Shown here piece after piece: positions 12,959 through 25,796 of a DNA stretch of 64,000 nucleotides. The notes under the pieces were generated by a model. That model was not told the origin of the DNA, searched no databases, and saw only the letters and a list, made by a program, of their open reading frames with translations. Position 1 is the stretch's first letter. Each line of letters begins with the position of its first letter. A program made the position numbers and the translations under genes. The DNA is taken from contig VXCM01000064.1 of assembly GCA_014773175.1 (NCBI GenBank), positions 372,001-436,000 of the forward strand. Direction: 5' to 3'. The DNA comes from Lucifuga dentata. Lineage: Eukaryota; Chordata; Actinopteri; Ophidiiformes; Bythitidae.

Positions 12959-13093
12959 TAAGGCAATAAATTGATTTTTTTTTTTTCAAACATCATGTAT
13001 ATACCTTAATTAGGTTAAAATTGGCATAAATCGAAGTCAGCTCACTCTGAGAAAGAGACCTAGATTGCATATTTGTAAATTGATTTATTCAGG
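12959..13093 (+). repeat. Dispersed repeat, copy 1 of an inverted pair
   Basis: This segment is similar to the reverse complement of 42106-42248. Shared strings include AAGGCAATAAATTGA, AAATTGGCATAAATC and ATTTAYTCAGG, spread in the same order across about 140 bp. It is preceded by TTTACATGCACACTAA, a string I associate with fish DNA-transposon remnants. There is no reading frame. Confidence 0.65.
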
Positions 13094-14963
13094 TATATAA
13101 ACACTTTAAATCACAGTAAACCCCCTCCACCTGCATTTCCTCACCTGGCGGACCTCATACACTGATTATGCAACATGTCATGTACTGTATATTCAGCGAA
13201 CCACAGAATCATATTATTTCCATCCTTGTATATGTCTTACTGTCTTACTCAAATTATTGCCTCAAGACAAGACAATTAATTGCAATATATCGTGCAGGTA
13301 AATGTACTGATTGAAGAAAACCTCTAGATCCTAATCCAGAGAGATAATCCTAATCCAGTTCCAAACTTTTGAAGTGAAAGTGACTACACAAGTTTGTTTA
13401 GGAATTTAGATAAGAGAAATGCAAAGTAGCTGTACATCTAAATTAAAAAAAAAAAAAATCAAATCAATGACCTACCAAGCTCAAAATTCTTATCTCTTCT
13501 TGTGTCGCATCATAAGCTATGTTGCAGCCTCTGTTCCTACCCAAGATAGGCCAAGGTCATGGTTATGTTATGATTACAATATGATGCACTCAGTGAAGAC
13601 ATGCAATAAAGAAATCTCTGCTGAACCATAAAACTGTCAAAATACATCACAAAAGTGTCAGACAAATCACGCACAGCACTGCAACAAAAAATAAGACTCT
13701 CCCACTCTCCTCTCCAGCAATCATCACTGCCTCTATCTGACACAGACTGAATATTGTATTAAAAAAACATGTGTTGAGAGGATGGAGAAACTATATTGAC
13801 TTTAAAATCCCTTGGTTCTGCTACAGTGCCACACACAGTAATTATCAATTATTTGGCCTCTAACTGGTTTGTCTTAGAAGTTTCTCTTCGCTAACTGCTA
13901 TATGAAGCCTGTACAAAGCCACAAAAAAGAATCCATTGATTTTATCCTTGGTTGTTCAACTACTGTCTTCTACAGTAATGCTGCAATCATGTAAGAAACT
14001 AGGGGAAGTTCCAGAGGTCCTTTGTGCAGCCTGAGAACATCTCACTTTCATTATAGCATACATAGTGCACTATATCTAACAGCAGTGCTATTATGTTGTC
14101 AAAGTAAGCCTACACCTTTGAAAAGTGATGCCCTTTAAATGCATCTCTAATGTTTGCAAGGCATCGCAGATAAATGGTTCTAAGAATGAGAAAGTGACAG
14201 AAAGTTGAAGAAAATGTGATTTATGTGTTCTAAAACAGCAAAATTCAAATTTAAAAAAATTAAAAAGGTATTCTTTGTTGATACTCATAAAATGTTATCA
14301 CAAAGCTTACTATCAATTCTTACAGCAAAAGTGTCATTAGACTTTACTGGCACCTGCCGTGGTTTCATTTCAGTGTGATTAAGATACTTGTCAAATATAT
14401 TTTACTGGAAAAACATCAGTAAAAGGAATGTGATTTTTCTTCAAAGTCCCTACAGAGACCAAATTTTGACACATTTCCACACTCAGTTTGAAAGCACCAT
14501 TTGAAGATGATGGTAAATCACACTGCACCACAGGGGCCATGAAGCAAACTGCACTTCAGTCCAATTTTAAGCCTGTACAGCTCCCCCATTCGCACCTCAA
14601 TCCACTAGCCCCATAGAGGGAGGGAGCCTAAATGCACCATCAGCACTGAGGTTTGGCTGAGCTGCTACAAGGGTATTATGTTCCAAATTCTCTCCAGCTG
14701 GACTGAAGAGAGGCTTGCCCATCTCTCCTTTTAACCCATTCCCAAATCACAAAAAATACCCCCACTTCTTTTTACAGCCTCCATCCATCCATTCTCGTCT
14801 TCCCTTTCTCCCTGTACACAATTCAGAGTTTAAACAATCAAGCATCTGAGAAGCACTGTCTGAAATTTGGGGGACATCAGGGAAGGCCTTCTTACAGTGG
14901 TAGGGGAGTGATAGAAAGAACACAGAAAGAGAGTGAGGGAGGGGATTGAGAGGAACTGAATCA

Positions 14964-14964
14964 A

Positions 14965-14990
<26 letters not shown>
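14964..14990. repeat. (GA)n microsatellite
   Basis: About 13 GA units. The minus-strand frame through it gives Ser-Leu repeats and is spurious. Confidence 0.95.
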
Positions 14991-14996
<6 letters not shown>

Positions 14997-15326
14997 GGAG
15001 AGAGAGCTGCTGGGGCAGGTGCAAGCCGTCCGCATACAAGGTGGCGATTAGGGGGAAAGTGGCCCTGTGTGAGGCAAGAAGAACATCTGTGCCTATTACC
15101 GCAGCACACAAAAGACTAGGAGGTGGGGTGGGGGGAAGACTACAGTCTCCAACATGAGCAGGGCCTCACCAAACACCACAGGCTGAATTGCATACCCCAA
15201 TTTGAGGCTTTCAGCAGTGCTTGTCATTAGCATTTGAAAAAGCCAGGCAGGAGCTTGCTCAGCGAGTAACTCATAGGTCGGAGCAAGAGAGTGACTTAAG
15301 AGCTTGGAGAAGGTGGAACACCCCCN

Positions 15327-15360
<34 letters not shown>
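15327..15360. repeat. (CA)n microsatellite next to an undetermined base
   Basis: 17 CA units preceded by a run of C and an undetermined base at 15326. Confidence 0.95.
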
Positions 15361-15363
<3 letters not shown>

Positions 15364-15481
15364 CTGTTGCATGGTAGAAGTTGTGGAGTCATGTCTACAT
15401 TATCACTGCTTAAAATTAAGGATGATCATGCACAAATAAGGAAAAGAGTGAAAATACTGAATACACACTAGTAGAGCAAAG

Positions 15482-15528
15482 CCTATACATTTTGCTGATA
15501 TACTATTTATATCAGCAAAATGTATAGG
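15482..15528. repeat. Perfect 21-bp inverted repeat with 5-base loop
   Basis: Arms at 15482-15502 and 15508-15528 are exact reverse complements, separated by CTATT. The arm begins CCTATACATTTTGCTG. The stem does not extend further. No TIR-flanked element surrounds it. Confidence 0.9.
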
Positions 15529-17136
15529 TACATTATAGGTACATGGTCTTAAAGTACCCTTTAAATACGTATATTCTTAGAAACTGTACCATATTCAGTG
15601 AGGCTTCTCAGATTTACAATACGCTATTGTATGCTTTTCCAAGAAGTTGACACAACTCCGTGCTTTCAGGGTCGAGCCATGAAAGAACTCATTCTGATGG
15701 TGGAAAGGCAAAGCTTGTGATGCACCATATTCATGTGCATCATTGCATTGCATATGTAGACATGGGAAACTAATGTTCAATTTGATTCAAACTGATTCAA
15801 ACCCTTTTGAATAAATCTATTTAAAAGTATGTCAACCTGGTTCAAAACAGTTCACAGTTAATGGATGGCAAAAGCATGAAAAATAAAACACTTATTCTGG
15901 TGAGCATGGCATCAAACTTGTATACCAGATCACACTCTTTTCGCAGAATTGAGAACTCTTGAGAGGGAGATGTATTACTTATTCAAATGCCACAAGGCAT
16001 ATATCTGTTTGCTTAAATATTCCAATTTATTCCAAGACAGTAAGTGCCTTGCTGGAGTGAATTATGGATGCCAAATCAGGATCCTGAGTTATTAGTTAAG
16101 ACACCATCAGGTTTTGCTTGAGTCAATACATCCCCTCTTAAGAGAAGGAGGTATGTTGGATGGTGAAGAACATCAGTCTAGCAGATATAAACAATCCTGT
16201 TCTGAGAGGTGCAGACCTAGGCCTAGATAATGAATGATTTAAAAATCAAAACTAAAGAGGATTTTCAGTGACCATTGAGATTTCATTTGCCAAAAGGAAG
16301 GTCATATCTAAAGTAGTTCAGTGTGTCACGTGACTAAAGAGGCACACCAGTGGACCTGTTCTTCTTTGTACATCAGACATTTAAAAATCATCATTTGATA
16401 TATAAGCTTCTTTCTCTGCCACCAGGCCAGAGCCCAGTAACCCCATCTGCGGGATTCATATGTCAGAAAAACATGATGCATCTATCAGCCCAGAGCTCAG
16501 AGTCTCTATGGAAAGGAGAAAGAAACGGTATAATACGTTTAACTGTTGAGCGTGTGAAACTAATCAGAAATTAATTTAGCCTTAGGTTTCAATTTAAGTA
16601 CCTAAACACTAATTTATGTTCTAGGTCATCATGCACATATACTTTAAATGACTATTTGTAACTATTTAATTTAATTGGAGATATATTCAAGCTTCAGATA
16701 TAATGCTTGTAGGCGAATGCCATTACCTGATTAACCAAAATATAAATCTTTTCCTATCCACACTATTTTGCAGTAGCTTCAAAATTATAATCCAAAACAC
16801 TGGAAGATTACCTCAAACTATAACATTTTAAGTCCTTAAATAGAACTTGTATAACTTTAATCCCTTTGTGAGAACATTGCATTGCCTTCCGGATGAAAAC
16901 ACAATGCAGCAGGAAAAGCTGACCCTTTTTCCTTTTATATAAGTACATTTTCTTGATCTTGAGCTAGATGTGTCAGGACATAACGCATTATGCATGTTAG
17001 TGAAGTAAATTGGTCCAATCTGATGAAATTCTGCATTAGTGAACATTAAAGCAGATAGGTTCAAAGGCCTATCTTCACGCAACTATGACCACACATGCTG
17101 AAACAGATCAACAAGGAGGTATCATGTTCCTGTTAC

Positions 17137-17414
17137 TTTAGATTGCATGATGTGGTTTTGTACATTACGTTCTTTATGTCTGCAGGCACAGTCCATGAGG
17201 TGACAAAGGTAAAACAAAGCATTTCTGTTGATCAGAGAATTCTCTTCCTTGTCCTTTGAGTAACTGCTTTCAAAGGTTTTCAGGATTTCAGAGCACATAA
17301 ATGTTTGATGTGCTGCTGGAGTGATGCGTGTGAGCACATTGTGCGTGAGAAACACATTCTGAAGGTCATCAGATCCACTTGTCAGATGGACCCTTGAATG
17401 CTGCAACAAATCCC
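17137..17414 (-). CDS. Weak candidate for a single coding exon, function unknown
   Basis: On the minus strand an open frame runs from upstream of 17460 down to a TGA at 17122-17124. Within it there is a good 3' splice acceptor (a pyrimidine-rich tract ending TTTCTTTAG just before 17414) and a plausible donor, AAA|GTAACA, just after 17137. The implied exon is 278 nt: two bases, then 92 codons. The peptide has a varied composition, with no low-complexity run, and contains segments such as LLQHSRVHLTSGSDD and CHLMDCACRH. It has three closely spaced cysteines near its C-terminal end. I do not recognise the family. Against it: frames of similar length occur by chance elsewhere in the window, no partner exon was found nearby, and no start codon context applies. 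An alternative acceptor, TTGTTGCAG, would begin the exon at 17400. This is the most coding-like segment in the window, but it remains a guess. Confidence 0.22.
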
Positions 17415-17601
17415 CTAAAGAAACACAGGAAGTCAGATAAAAGGATATTGGTGTGTTGTCAGCACATTTTCATATTTACTGAAAATAAATGAAAAAGACA
17501 ATTGGGTCGAGTGCTCTAGAAATGCCAATAGAATCCAAACATGCATAACGACAAAACAGTGTGAAACAACTGTAAAGATGGGTATTATGTGATACACTAC
17601 A

Positions 17602-17645
17602 GCACTAGTGTATATATGTTTGTGCACTAGTGTATATATGTATGT
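17602..17645. repeat. 22-bp tandem duplication
   Basis: The string GCACTAGTGTATATATGT occurs twice, starting at 17602 and 17624, giving two 22-bp units. Confidence 0.85.
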
Positions 17646-19560
17646 CTACATGTGTGTACACTCAGGGAAGGAAAATAGTCATTATATTATTGGAATAAAA
17701 AAGCATTCTTGCAAACAGTGATCAATGTACTCTATACTGGCAGTGCACTAACCTCTCCATCAGTGCAGCAAAACAGCCACCAGCCCAATTCTTCCCCAAC
17801 GTATGATGTAAATGTTCTGTGGTGCACATTTAATGTGATGTCATTGTACTATTGACATCCAGGGATGGACCAGCGGCCGAGGCTGATTTGTTTAATATCT
17901 AGCTGAGAGAATTCTATTGACTTTCTTTTTTTCCTCATCTGCTCACAAGATGAAAACATATCTTCCTACCCAGAAGCTCTGACCTAATATGCCTTTGTAA
18001 TGTTTTTCAGGACATATAGTTTATTGCACATATGGTGTGTCTGTGTGTTGATGTGTGTCTACTTTCATAGTTGAGTGCATGCATGCTTGTACATATCCTT
18101 GGTGTGTGTGTCTGTGTGTGTGTTTAGGTCCATTCAGGACTTATATCGATATAAGCCAGGCTTAATCCTTTCACTCTGATGGCTTCACTGACAGCGGCAC
18201 ACCATCAGATAGGAGGTCATTGAACTGCAGCAGCCACCTCTTCATTCAGAATAAATGGGGTGCACCAAGAGTGCACTTTGCTATGTGCCACATTGCTCTG
18301 GTCATAATGAAAATGTAATGCATTTTGGGTTCCAGCTGCCATCACTGCTGGGCCAGACAGAACTGATATTGTTGATATTGCTCAAATAACTTTCCCAATT
18401 TGTTCCTTGAAATTCCAACATTTGGTATGTATGAATTCTAACTCACTCACCAGGTGTCTTTTTCATAAAATTTCAATTCAACCTATTTGTGAGCTTTAAA
18501 CTGAAAAGTCTTAGCTGTGCCATGAGGGCACACTCCTACTGTATCGGTCTGTTTTTAGTACATAGACTCATGGTTCTTCAGATTTCTGACCTGAAATTGA
18601 AAAACTATGCATATCATATAAGTACTCCACATGTCCATCCAGCTCAATATGAGGCAGGCATCTATCAAAGATGTCAGACACCATGTCAGACACCTACATA
18701 CTAATGCCCTTCGCTGTATCTTGGCACAGCATGACCATGTGGAACTGTTGATGTTTCCGTTTGGTTGGCTAAACAGCTACGTAGAAGACAGAGAGTCGAC
18801 AGGCAATGAATTCTTTGTAAAACAAAAAAAACAAAAAAAAAAAAATCTAATATATACACAGCTTTTGCTTTTTGCTCTTTCTGTCTCCAATCCCACTGAG
18901 ACACATGAAAACCAGAGACTACAGACAACCTTGATTGAGGCACAGCTGAAACATGCTAATGCCCTGAGTCTGTTTTCATTGGGAGGGCTCCCTGGCTGTG
19001 GCATATCATTTGATTTTTTGCATGCATCTACTTGCTCTGTGTGAACTGTCACAACATGTATTTCTGTCTGCTGACGCCTCAACAAGCACCTCTCTTTGAG
19101 CAATCATCTGGGGACAATACTGGATGTTTATTTTGGCAGAAATCCCATCATGCTTTCATGCCCATTTCCTTTAGTCTGAGTAGTGGCCCTGCATGTCATT
19201 GTAAACCTAACTGAAAATAGAATATGCACATATGGAGGCCTAAGTCATGCACAAACAAGGAGATGTGAAGATCTCTTTAGCTTGCTTTGAAGAGACAAAA
19301 AACCTGAGCAATTTGCAGTAAACTAATTATAATCCAATTTTCTCATCTATCTCTTTCATTCTCTCCAATCGTGATCATTTAAGACCTGGTTCATTAAAAC
19401 AACTGCTACACTTTTAATGGCAGCATGTTAACAAAGCACAAAAAATCATCCCCTTTGCCTTTGCCAAAATTCCCCTTTGCCTTTTCTTCATTTAAATTCA
19501 ATTATCTCTGCGAATGGTTAGACAGCAAGTGAACAATAATAATGAGGGGTGTGCAGGATG

Positions 19561-19606
19561 AAGGTGTGCAATGGCCGCATGGTGACATGCGGCCATTGCA
19601 CACCTT
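19561..19606. repeat. Perfect 21-bp inverted repeat with 4-base loop, GC-rich
   Basis: Arms at 19561-19581 and 19586-19606 are exact reverse complements around GTGA. The arm contains TGTGCAATGGCCGCATG, much richer in GC than its surroundings. The stem is too short and the loop too small for a normal microRNA precursor. Confidence 0.92.
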
Positions 19607-22554
19607 TTGTTCTGTTTTCGGATTGGCAAGATAATGGTTAGGGCTGCTGAGAGGGGGGCCAGGAAAAGTGGAGCTCACCATGCAGGTTATCTTTCATGCT
19701 GTACAGGATAATCACGGAGTGGTGAAAGCTGGGAGCAGGAGAGACATATCTTCTTGGAGATCAAGGTCAAAACAACTCAAAGGAAGGTGGAAATGCAGTT
19801 TCAAAAACACTCATAGCTGCCTGAAACATATTGATCTAGCTCCTCTTCCCTCTACTTCCAAAGTCATTTCTCTGATAGACTCTGCAAGAAATACATTATT
19901 TTCTTGTCATAGGCACTGCAATGGATCACTGTTAAGAACATAGCGCACTTACTGCATAGGGAGAGGAGAGGGGGTGCTATATTTTGCAATAACAATACAC
20001 AACGTGACCTCTGCTTCACATCCATCCTGTAACACATCCCCATTCCAAAAGCAAAACCACAAATTATCTGTATTTCATGACTAATTTAACCAAGAACTGG
20101 AGATATCTAAGATAAGAGCAGCAGTAAGCTAGGTGAGTTGAAATAAATACATTTGTCAAGTGTGGAATTGCTATAATGAGGATTTAGAGGAGATTAATGT
20201 TACAGTGTCCAGTCTGGACTCCAGCTTGTCTTTAAAAATGCATGGCTGCTTTATACACAGAATCACTCTGCAGAAACTTTACACAGACAGATCAATAACA
20301 GCGCCTAGCACTGAGTCCTCTAATGCATTGCAGTAAGCTCAGCCACTGATGTATCTCAGCCAAGTGGCCTTTGCAACAAAGGCAAAGCAACTCCCTCGTA
20401 TTCCTTTGATTTATACCCTTGGAAGTTGGCAAATATTCCCACCAAAGAGTGTGTAACTATCTGATTGAAGTGCTTGATGTCAAGCAAAATTATCCTTAAT
20501 TTACAAAGAATTAGAGATCAAAGTATATGATAGATTGTGGTGAAGAGATATCTTGCATTTTATTTTAATAGTTTTAAACAGATAAAATATAATTTTCAGT
20601 ACATAACAGACAGTGATGTACAGTAACCATGGTTATAAGGCTCTACATTTGCTGCTAAGTGTATTCACTTGTCTTAGACAGACTCCTGGATGTTGTTCAG
20701 ACGTATCTCCCAAGTACTCCACCTCTCTTGCTTTATTCTGAGCACAAATCCCTCTTTTATTATCCAGGCAGCCGCATAAGGTCCCGACCCCACTTCCATG
20801 TTGCAGTTTCCTCCACGTTTGTTGCCTACACNCCCCCAGCCCCGGATCACTGTAATACTCTATGCACTCACTTTGATGTAATAACAATGTGCAACTTGCA
20901 GTGAGTATGGAATTTGATGAAGCAATGACCTGAGAGATGAGAATGAGTAATGGATAGCTTGTGTCAAAAGTATTCATTCTTTAGAGAGATTTTCTTGTAA
21001 TACACTAATATTTTGATTTCAAAACTAGAATGACTTTTTTGGATTTGGATTGATGGATCATACAACCATTATATTTTTATACTTCATATTTTTGGAGAAA
21101 GGCACCACTATTTCCAGCAAGTAACTGTATGTTCTCCAGTAATCACAGTGAGTTGAATATTATAAATACTAGATATTATCCATTGCTGCTACTAATTAAC
21201 CTTGAATATATTGAGTGAGGAGCAACCTAATATCAGACAATACAAAGACATCTATATTGTCATCTGTTTTAGAGATCTTAATTTAATCGTCAAATCAATT
21301 TTTCAAAGTCAAAATCAAGCAAGTGGTAGCACTACTGACATCTTATTGTCATCTGCCAGTTTAATTTATTGACTAAGGAATTAATTGATTTACTGAAGCT
21401 CTTCTCAAAGTCACCTCATCTGAAATGTTCCATAAGAACAACACAATGACCACAGATGAGTAACTTATCTAATTAGATGTTTTTAAGATATGTGTAATCA
21501 ATCTGCTACTGACAAAATCATAATAGTTGATATTACAGAAACCAATCAAAACATGACTTTTTCATGACTTTCTAGATATAATATTTAGCATGTGAACACA
21601 AACCAGCCCTCCAATTTATATCTTGCTGAATCTTAGAATCGACATGGATAGTGTAAGCCCTTATATTATTCCTTCAAGGTTTGGACATTTTTCAGTAGCG
21701 CAGAAAAAAATTAATTGCATATGGTCAGAATTCTGGTTTCAAACAGCGCAGCTGACAGGAAAGTCAATAAATGGGTCACATCAGGCAATTCCGGGAGCAG
21801 ACAAGGCCAGGCTATTCTGAGATCAGAACCCCTAACCGAATGCAAGGCATTCTAGGTGACTGAGTTCATGCTGATGAAACTCTCCTGTGCTGAGATCTGA
21901 CTATGCGGTCCTACTGAGGTTTGGTCACATCAATCATTAATAAGAAGAATGTGTCTTGGAAGGTTTCACAGGGATGTGCAGTAGATGGTGACACAAACAT
22001 GCACTCTTTAAATCTTCACAAAAACACACACCTCCACACATACACCATCTTGCAATTTTCTTCGGTAGAATAATTGCATGCCACCCCTGGATGTCAAACC
22101 ATGTCAGGGTCTTGTTAGCGCTGGTATTGGCTCTGTGGTAGCTGGTAGCATCAGGAAAGGTCAGAGCAGCTGCATCTGCACTGTCACACTGAGAGCAAGC
22201 TGGATGGACACAGCGGGCTTGAGCCTGTCTGTCTGGACAGGCTTTTATACTGCTGATACGTCAGTGACGAGTGTCTGTTTAGTTCTTGTCAATGGACAAC
22301 AAAAGCTAATGTAAAAAAAAAAATGTCATATTTTATATTGTGCCACATACAATAACCAGTCACAATAATAATCACTATAATAAGATATTTTGATGTTATA
22401 ATGTTGTGATGCATTGGAAGCTGCCCCTATCAAGAATATATAAAACCACCCACATTTCACTGTTCATAAAAACTCAAAAATGAAAAGGAGGGAAAAAATC
22501 AGTAGTAGACAAAATACAATTTTTTTTCTTTTTTTCTTTTATCAGCCTCTTTTC

Positions 22555-22745
22555 CAATTATAACACGATATTTCTCGTAAAACAAGAAACTAACGAGATA
22601 ATTTGGCATAACAAGAACTGTTTTTGTTACAATTACTATGTTTTAATAAGGAGAAAATATGTTACTTGAAAGTACGTTGTTATAAAAGGATCTCATTATG
22701 ACAAGAAATGTTTTGTTACAAATAGAAACAGCAGATCTTTTTTCA
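22555..22745. repeat. Possible old repeat rich in 'AACAAGAA / ACGAGATAA' motifs
   Basis: Repeated short strings (AACAAGAA, AACGAGATAA, TATGACAAGAA, TTTTTGTTACAA) resemble a fish repeat containing ACGAGA/TCTCGT motifs. No clear terminal repeats were found, so the call is tentative. Confidence 0.25.
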
Positions 22746-25391
22746 CGTGATGATATTAACATGCTGCTACAACAGAGAATATTATCGTATTTATCAATTT
22801 CAGAAATGTAAAATGAAGCATTCTGACAAGAAGGTTAATCAACAACTCTAATCTGCTCCGTTTGTAATAGTAAGGGCTCACATAAATGTAGGGACAATAT
22901 AACCTGTTCTATATATTGCACACTGCTACGTTTTCACTGTCTTGTTTCCCCATTACACTCATATAAGCAGCTTGCATTGTGTTTGAGGTTTGAAACGGCA
23001 ATGATAACAGTATTTTGGGGAATAGTTGAAGGCTGACAGGTGGAGAGACACAAACAGGAAAAACCTTGCTGATGCCCTGTCTCCTGAACCTCTCTGATAC
23101 ATTCCACACCCTGACAGAACTGAGACAAAAAAGCTAGACCCAATTTATTTCATTCCATTGTTAGCCTTTCATTTTAGTGACTGGCGCCAGGGTGCTTATC
23201 AAATGCAGAACTATTAGCCACATCAAATCAATGTGTTCATTGCACTCTCTTGCCTCCATTTCTCTCCTCTCTTTTCTTCCTCCCCAGCTCTCCTCCTCCT
23301 TCTCCCTCTCTCTTTTTGCCAGACAGGCCAGATATTAGAAACCTGTATTATCAGGTCTTCCCAGGATGCTGGTGGAAAAGTTGATTTGCAACGCCTGATT
23401 GAATCTACTTATCTTTCATCCCGTTCCAACACCCCAGCCAGCTGCCCCAGCAGACAGGAGCCCAATGGCCTATCTACACTGAGGTGCCAAAGAATAAAAA
23501 TATCTATCTACAGAAACAGGGGGAGGGATGGAGGAAGACTGAATGGAGAAAGGAGACAGAGACAGAAAGAGGGACAGAGAGAGTGTCTGCCCACATGCCA
23601 CAGCTTTGGACAGCTGGGGATGATGGGGGAGTATAAATGTACTCCTAACCTCTTCCCATCTTGAACCCAGCACCATCCCATTTCCAAACCTTTATCTCCT
23701 GGCATTACATCCATTTATCAGTCAGCAAACAAAACATACTCNCCCCCACAACTGAATCCCACCAACTCACAACACACATGCATACACACGCAGTGCAAAG
23801 CAAGCCTTTCAAAGTTAAATTTGTTAAATCCCTGAAAGGAGGCATGCACCCCAAAGGTTACAGAGGACATTCATTAAATGACTGTAACTTGTGCTAATTG
23901 AAGCCAACTCATGATAAAGGAGAAAGGAGAAAGAAATATTTCTCTGTTGACTGGGCCGACATGGCTGGGTGACTGTCAGTAGCACAAAGAGACCCATTAT
24001 GGCTTTATCTTCCTAAATAGAGGGGAAAGTGGGTCTTGGCTGCAGACTGAGGGATGAAGGAATGACAGAAAAGTACTGAGAGGAAGAGGAGAAGGCGGGA
24101 AGAGGGGAGGTGGGAGAGGTGACTGATGAAGGGAGTGTAGAACTGTGGCTGGTGGAGAAAAAGGGGTAGAACACATGCAGTGGCAGAGGAGGGGGAATAG
24201 CTCCAAAAGCTGCCTTCATCAGGCGGTGGTGACAGGGTGGTGGGGTGTTCAATTTGTGAATGCAATTACTGTAGGCTTCCCCAGTCCGACTACTCAATCG
24301 AATCAACACTGTGGTGGCATCTCGAGTGTCTAATTTCATTCTGTATGCCCTTCATTCTCCACACAAAACAGACAATTAGAATAATGACTGAGGCAGGTGT
24401 CCCCAAAACAAAAAGGTGCCACTAAAAAACTTTGTATGAAAGTGAACAGCTGAGTGGACTGGCGCTATGTGCTCTGCTGCAGTGACATGTCCACAGATCT
24501 GAGAGGACAGCTGTCAATTTAGACTTAAATGTCACCAGGTTGAAGGATTGTGGCTTAGACAGGGCTTCCTGAACTTTTGTCCTTTGACTTTAATCTCAGA
24601 CACACTTGCTCCCTTTACCAAATTCCTCCCACAGAGAACTCTCTGGGTTATTGGCATGGGTGCACCTGCAATTAAAGCTCCAAAGACAAACTCCATTACT
24701 GTCAATGTGTCTTTGGGTTTTACTGCTGACGTTTTCTGACATTCAAGCCAAATGATGTTTGACTTTTAGGCCTTGGAAACTTTTAATGGAGTTCATTCTG
24801 CAATCAACCTGGCTGGAGAGCCGAGTGAACTCTGAATTGGTAGTATTGATCTCACCCAGTGCTTTGGCTGGCTGAAGTTACCAGAATCCCTTTTCCTGCC
24901 TGTAAAGAGGTCAATAATGTCAATACAGTAAATTAGGTAATTCTGCTGTAAAACATCTCAGGATGGTCAATTTCCATTTTAGTAAACTTTATATGCGTGA
25001 CATACAATTACGTCCACATGTCAACATGTCAAGTTGTCACACACTTCCACTGGATAGGAGGAGATTGAATCTGGACCAGGCAGCAGGGGTGTATATCTAA
25101 AGGGGATGGATCTATGAGTAAACAAATCACCTATTGTCAAGTCCAATGATAAATCATTCCACTATAGAAGATAGAGGATTAGTGGCATTTAACCCTTTCC
25201 TTGGCTTCTGAAATAAGGGATAAGGATCAATAGGTCACTATATTAGGTGTTGCTAGGCAGAGACAGTGAATGTCCATTGTGGTCATTTCAACTTAATCTA
25301 CACAAAAAATCTGGGATATCAGAGTTTCAAAAACTGATTAATGATTCTCTTTTTCAGTTTTAAGACATTTTAACAATACAAGCTTATTTAC

Positions 25392-25421
25392 AATTATTAC
25401 AATTACACAATTGTAATAATT
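25392..25421. repeat. Perfect 13-bp inverted repeat
   Basis: AATTATTACAATT (25392-25404) and AATTGTAATAATT (25409-25421) are exact reverse complements separated by ACAC. It is AT-rich and may be incidental. Confidence 0.85.
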
Positions 25422-25465
25422 TGACAGAAAGCATATCCCATATGTGGGTTGGTTCTGTATAACTG

Positions 25466-25523
25466 TTTTTTTTTTTTTTTTTTNTTTTTTTTTTTTTTTT
25501 TGTTTTTTTTATTTGTTTTTTTT
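25466..25523. repeat. Poly-T tract with one undetermined base
   Basis: A T tract of about 45 bp followed by interrupted T-rich sequence, with an undetermined base at 25484. Read on the minus strand it gives CAAATAAAAAAAAC and then poly-A, so an AATAAA precedes the tract. A retroposed 3' end on the minus strand is possible, but the body (25524-25780) is not recognised. Confidence 0.8.
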
Positions 25524-25796
25524 ACATTGCTCAGATAATATAATATATAAACAATCTTACAATATAAACACTATAGTCTATATATAGTATCAGTTTTTCC
25601 TTTTAGAAAAACAGAATATAACTGACTCAACAACCCTTTTTTTCCCGGGGTATTTTTCAAGATGTATTTTTTTTTATTTTTATGTAATCTAATGTAAAGA
25701 ATAGAGGTAGGAATAAAGTTGCAAGAGTGCCAAATACCAATTTAGGGAATATATTAATGTAAGCACAAGAGAATTAATGAAGAGAAGAGAGAAGAC

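Larger units (their letters stand above)
13094..17136. other. Unique sequence with microsatellites and one hairpin, no gene recognised
   Basis: Open frames of 60-120 codons (for example 14747-15109 on the minus strand) run through the GA tract at 14964-14990 or the CA tract at 15327-15360 and encode low-complexity peptides. The remaining frames are short and carry no known motif. Confidence 0.5.
17415..25390. other. Long unique stretch, no gene recognised
   Basis: No frame has a recognisable domain. The 137-codon plus-strand frame at 18631-19044 and its minus-strand partners overlap a poly-A/AAAAC stretch and look random. The frame at 23233-23664 begins in a CT-rich tract. A region at about 22080-22290 is more GC-rich than its surroundings. 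Undetermined bases beside C runs occur at 20832 and 23742. GT-rich sequence lies at 18090-18125. Confidence 0.5.

Noticed and set aside
14747..15109. 120-codon Ser-Leu-rich minus-strand frame
   Set aside because: Its centre is the GA microsatellite read on the other strand.
15482..15528. Rho-independent terminator or CRISPR-like repeat
   Set aside because: The sequence context is vertebrate, there is no T run after the stem, and there is no second repeat or spacer pattern.
17183..17206. Plus-strand mini-exon bounded by CTGCAG and AAGGTAAAA
   Set aside because: It is only about 24 bases and lies opposite the minus-strand candidate exon; splice-like strings of this kind are expected by chance.
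18631..19044. Longest open frame in the window, 137 codons on the plus strand
   Set aside because: It passes through a poly-A/AAAAC stretch as a lysine-glutamine run, overlaps two minus-strand frames of similar length and has no domain or splice context.
19561..19606. MicroRNA precursor
   Set aside because: The stem is only 21 bp with a 4-base loop and no flanking basal pairing. Drosha/Dicer substrates need roughly 33 bp of imperfect stem and a larger loop.
23233..23664. 143-codon plus-strand frame starting like a signal peptide
   Set aside because: The apparent hydrophobic start comes from a CT-rich tract, which codes for Leu/Ser in any such frame. The later part is Arg/Gln/Glu-rich from purine-rich sequence.
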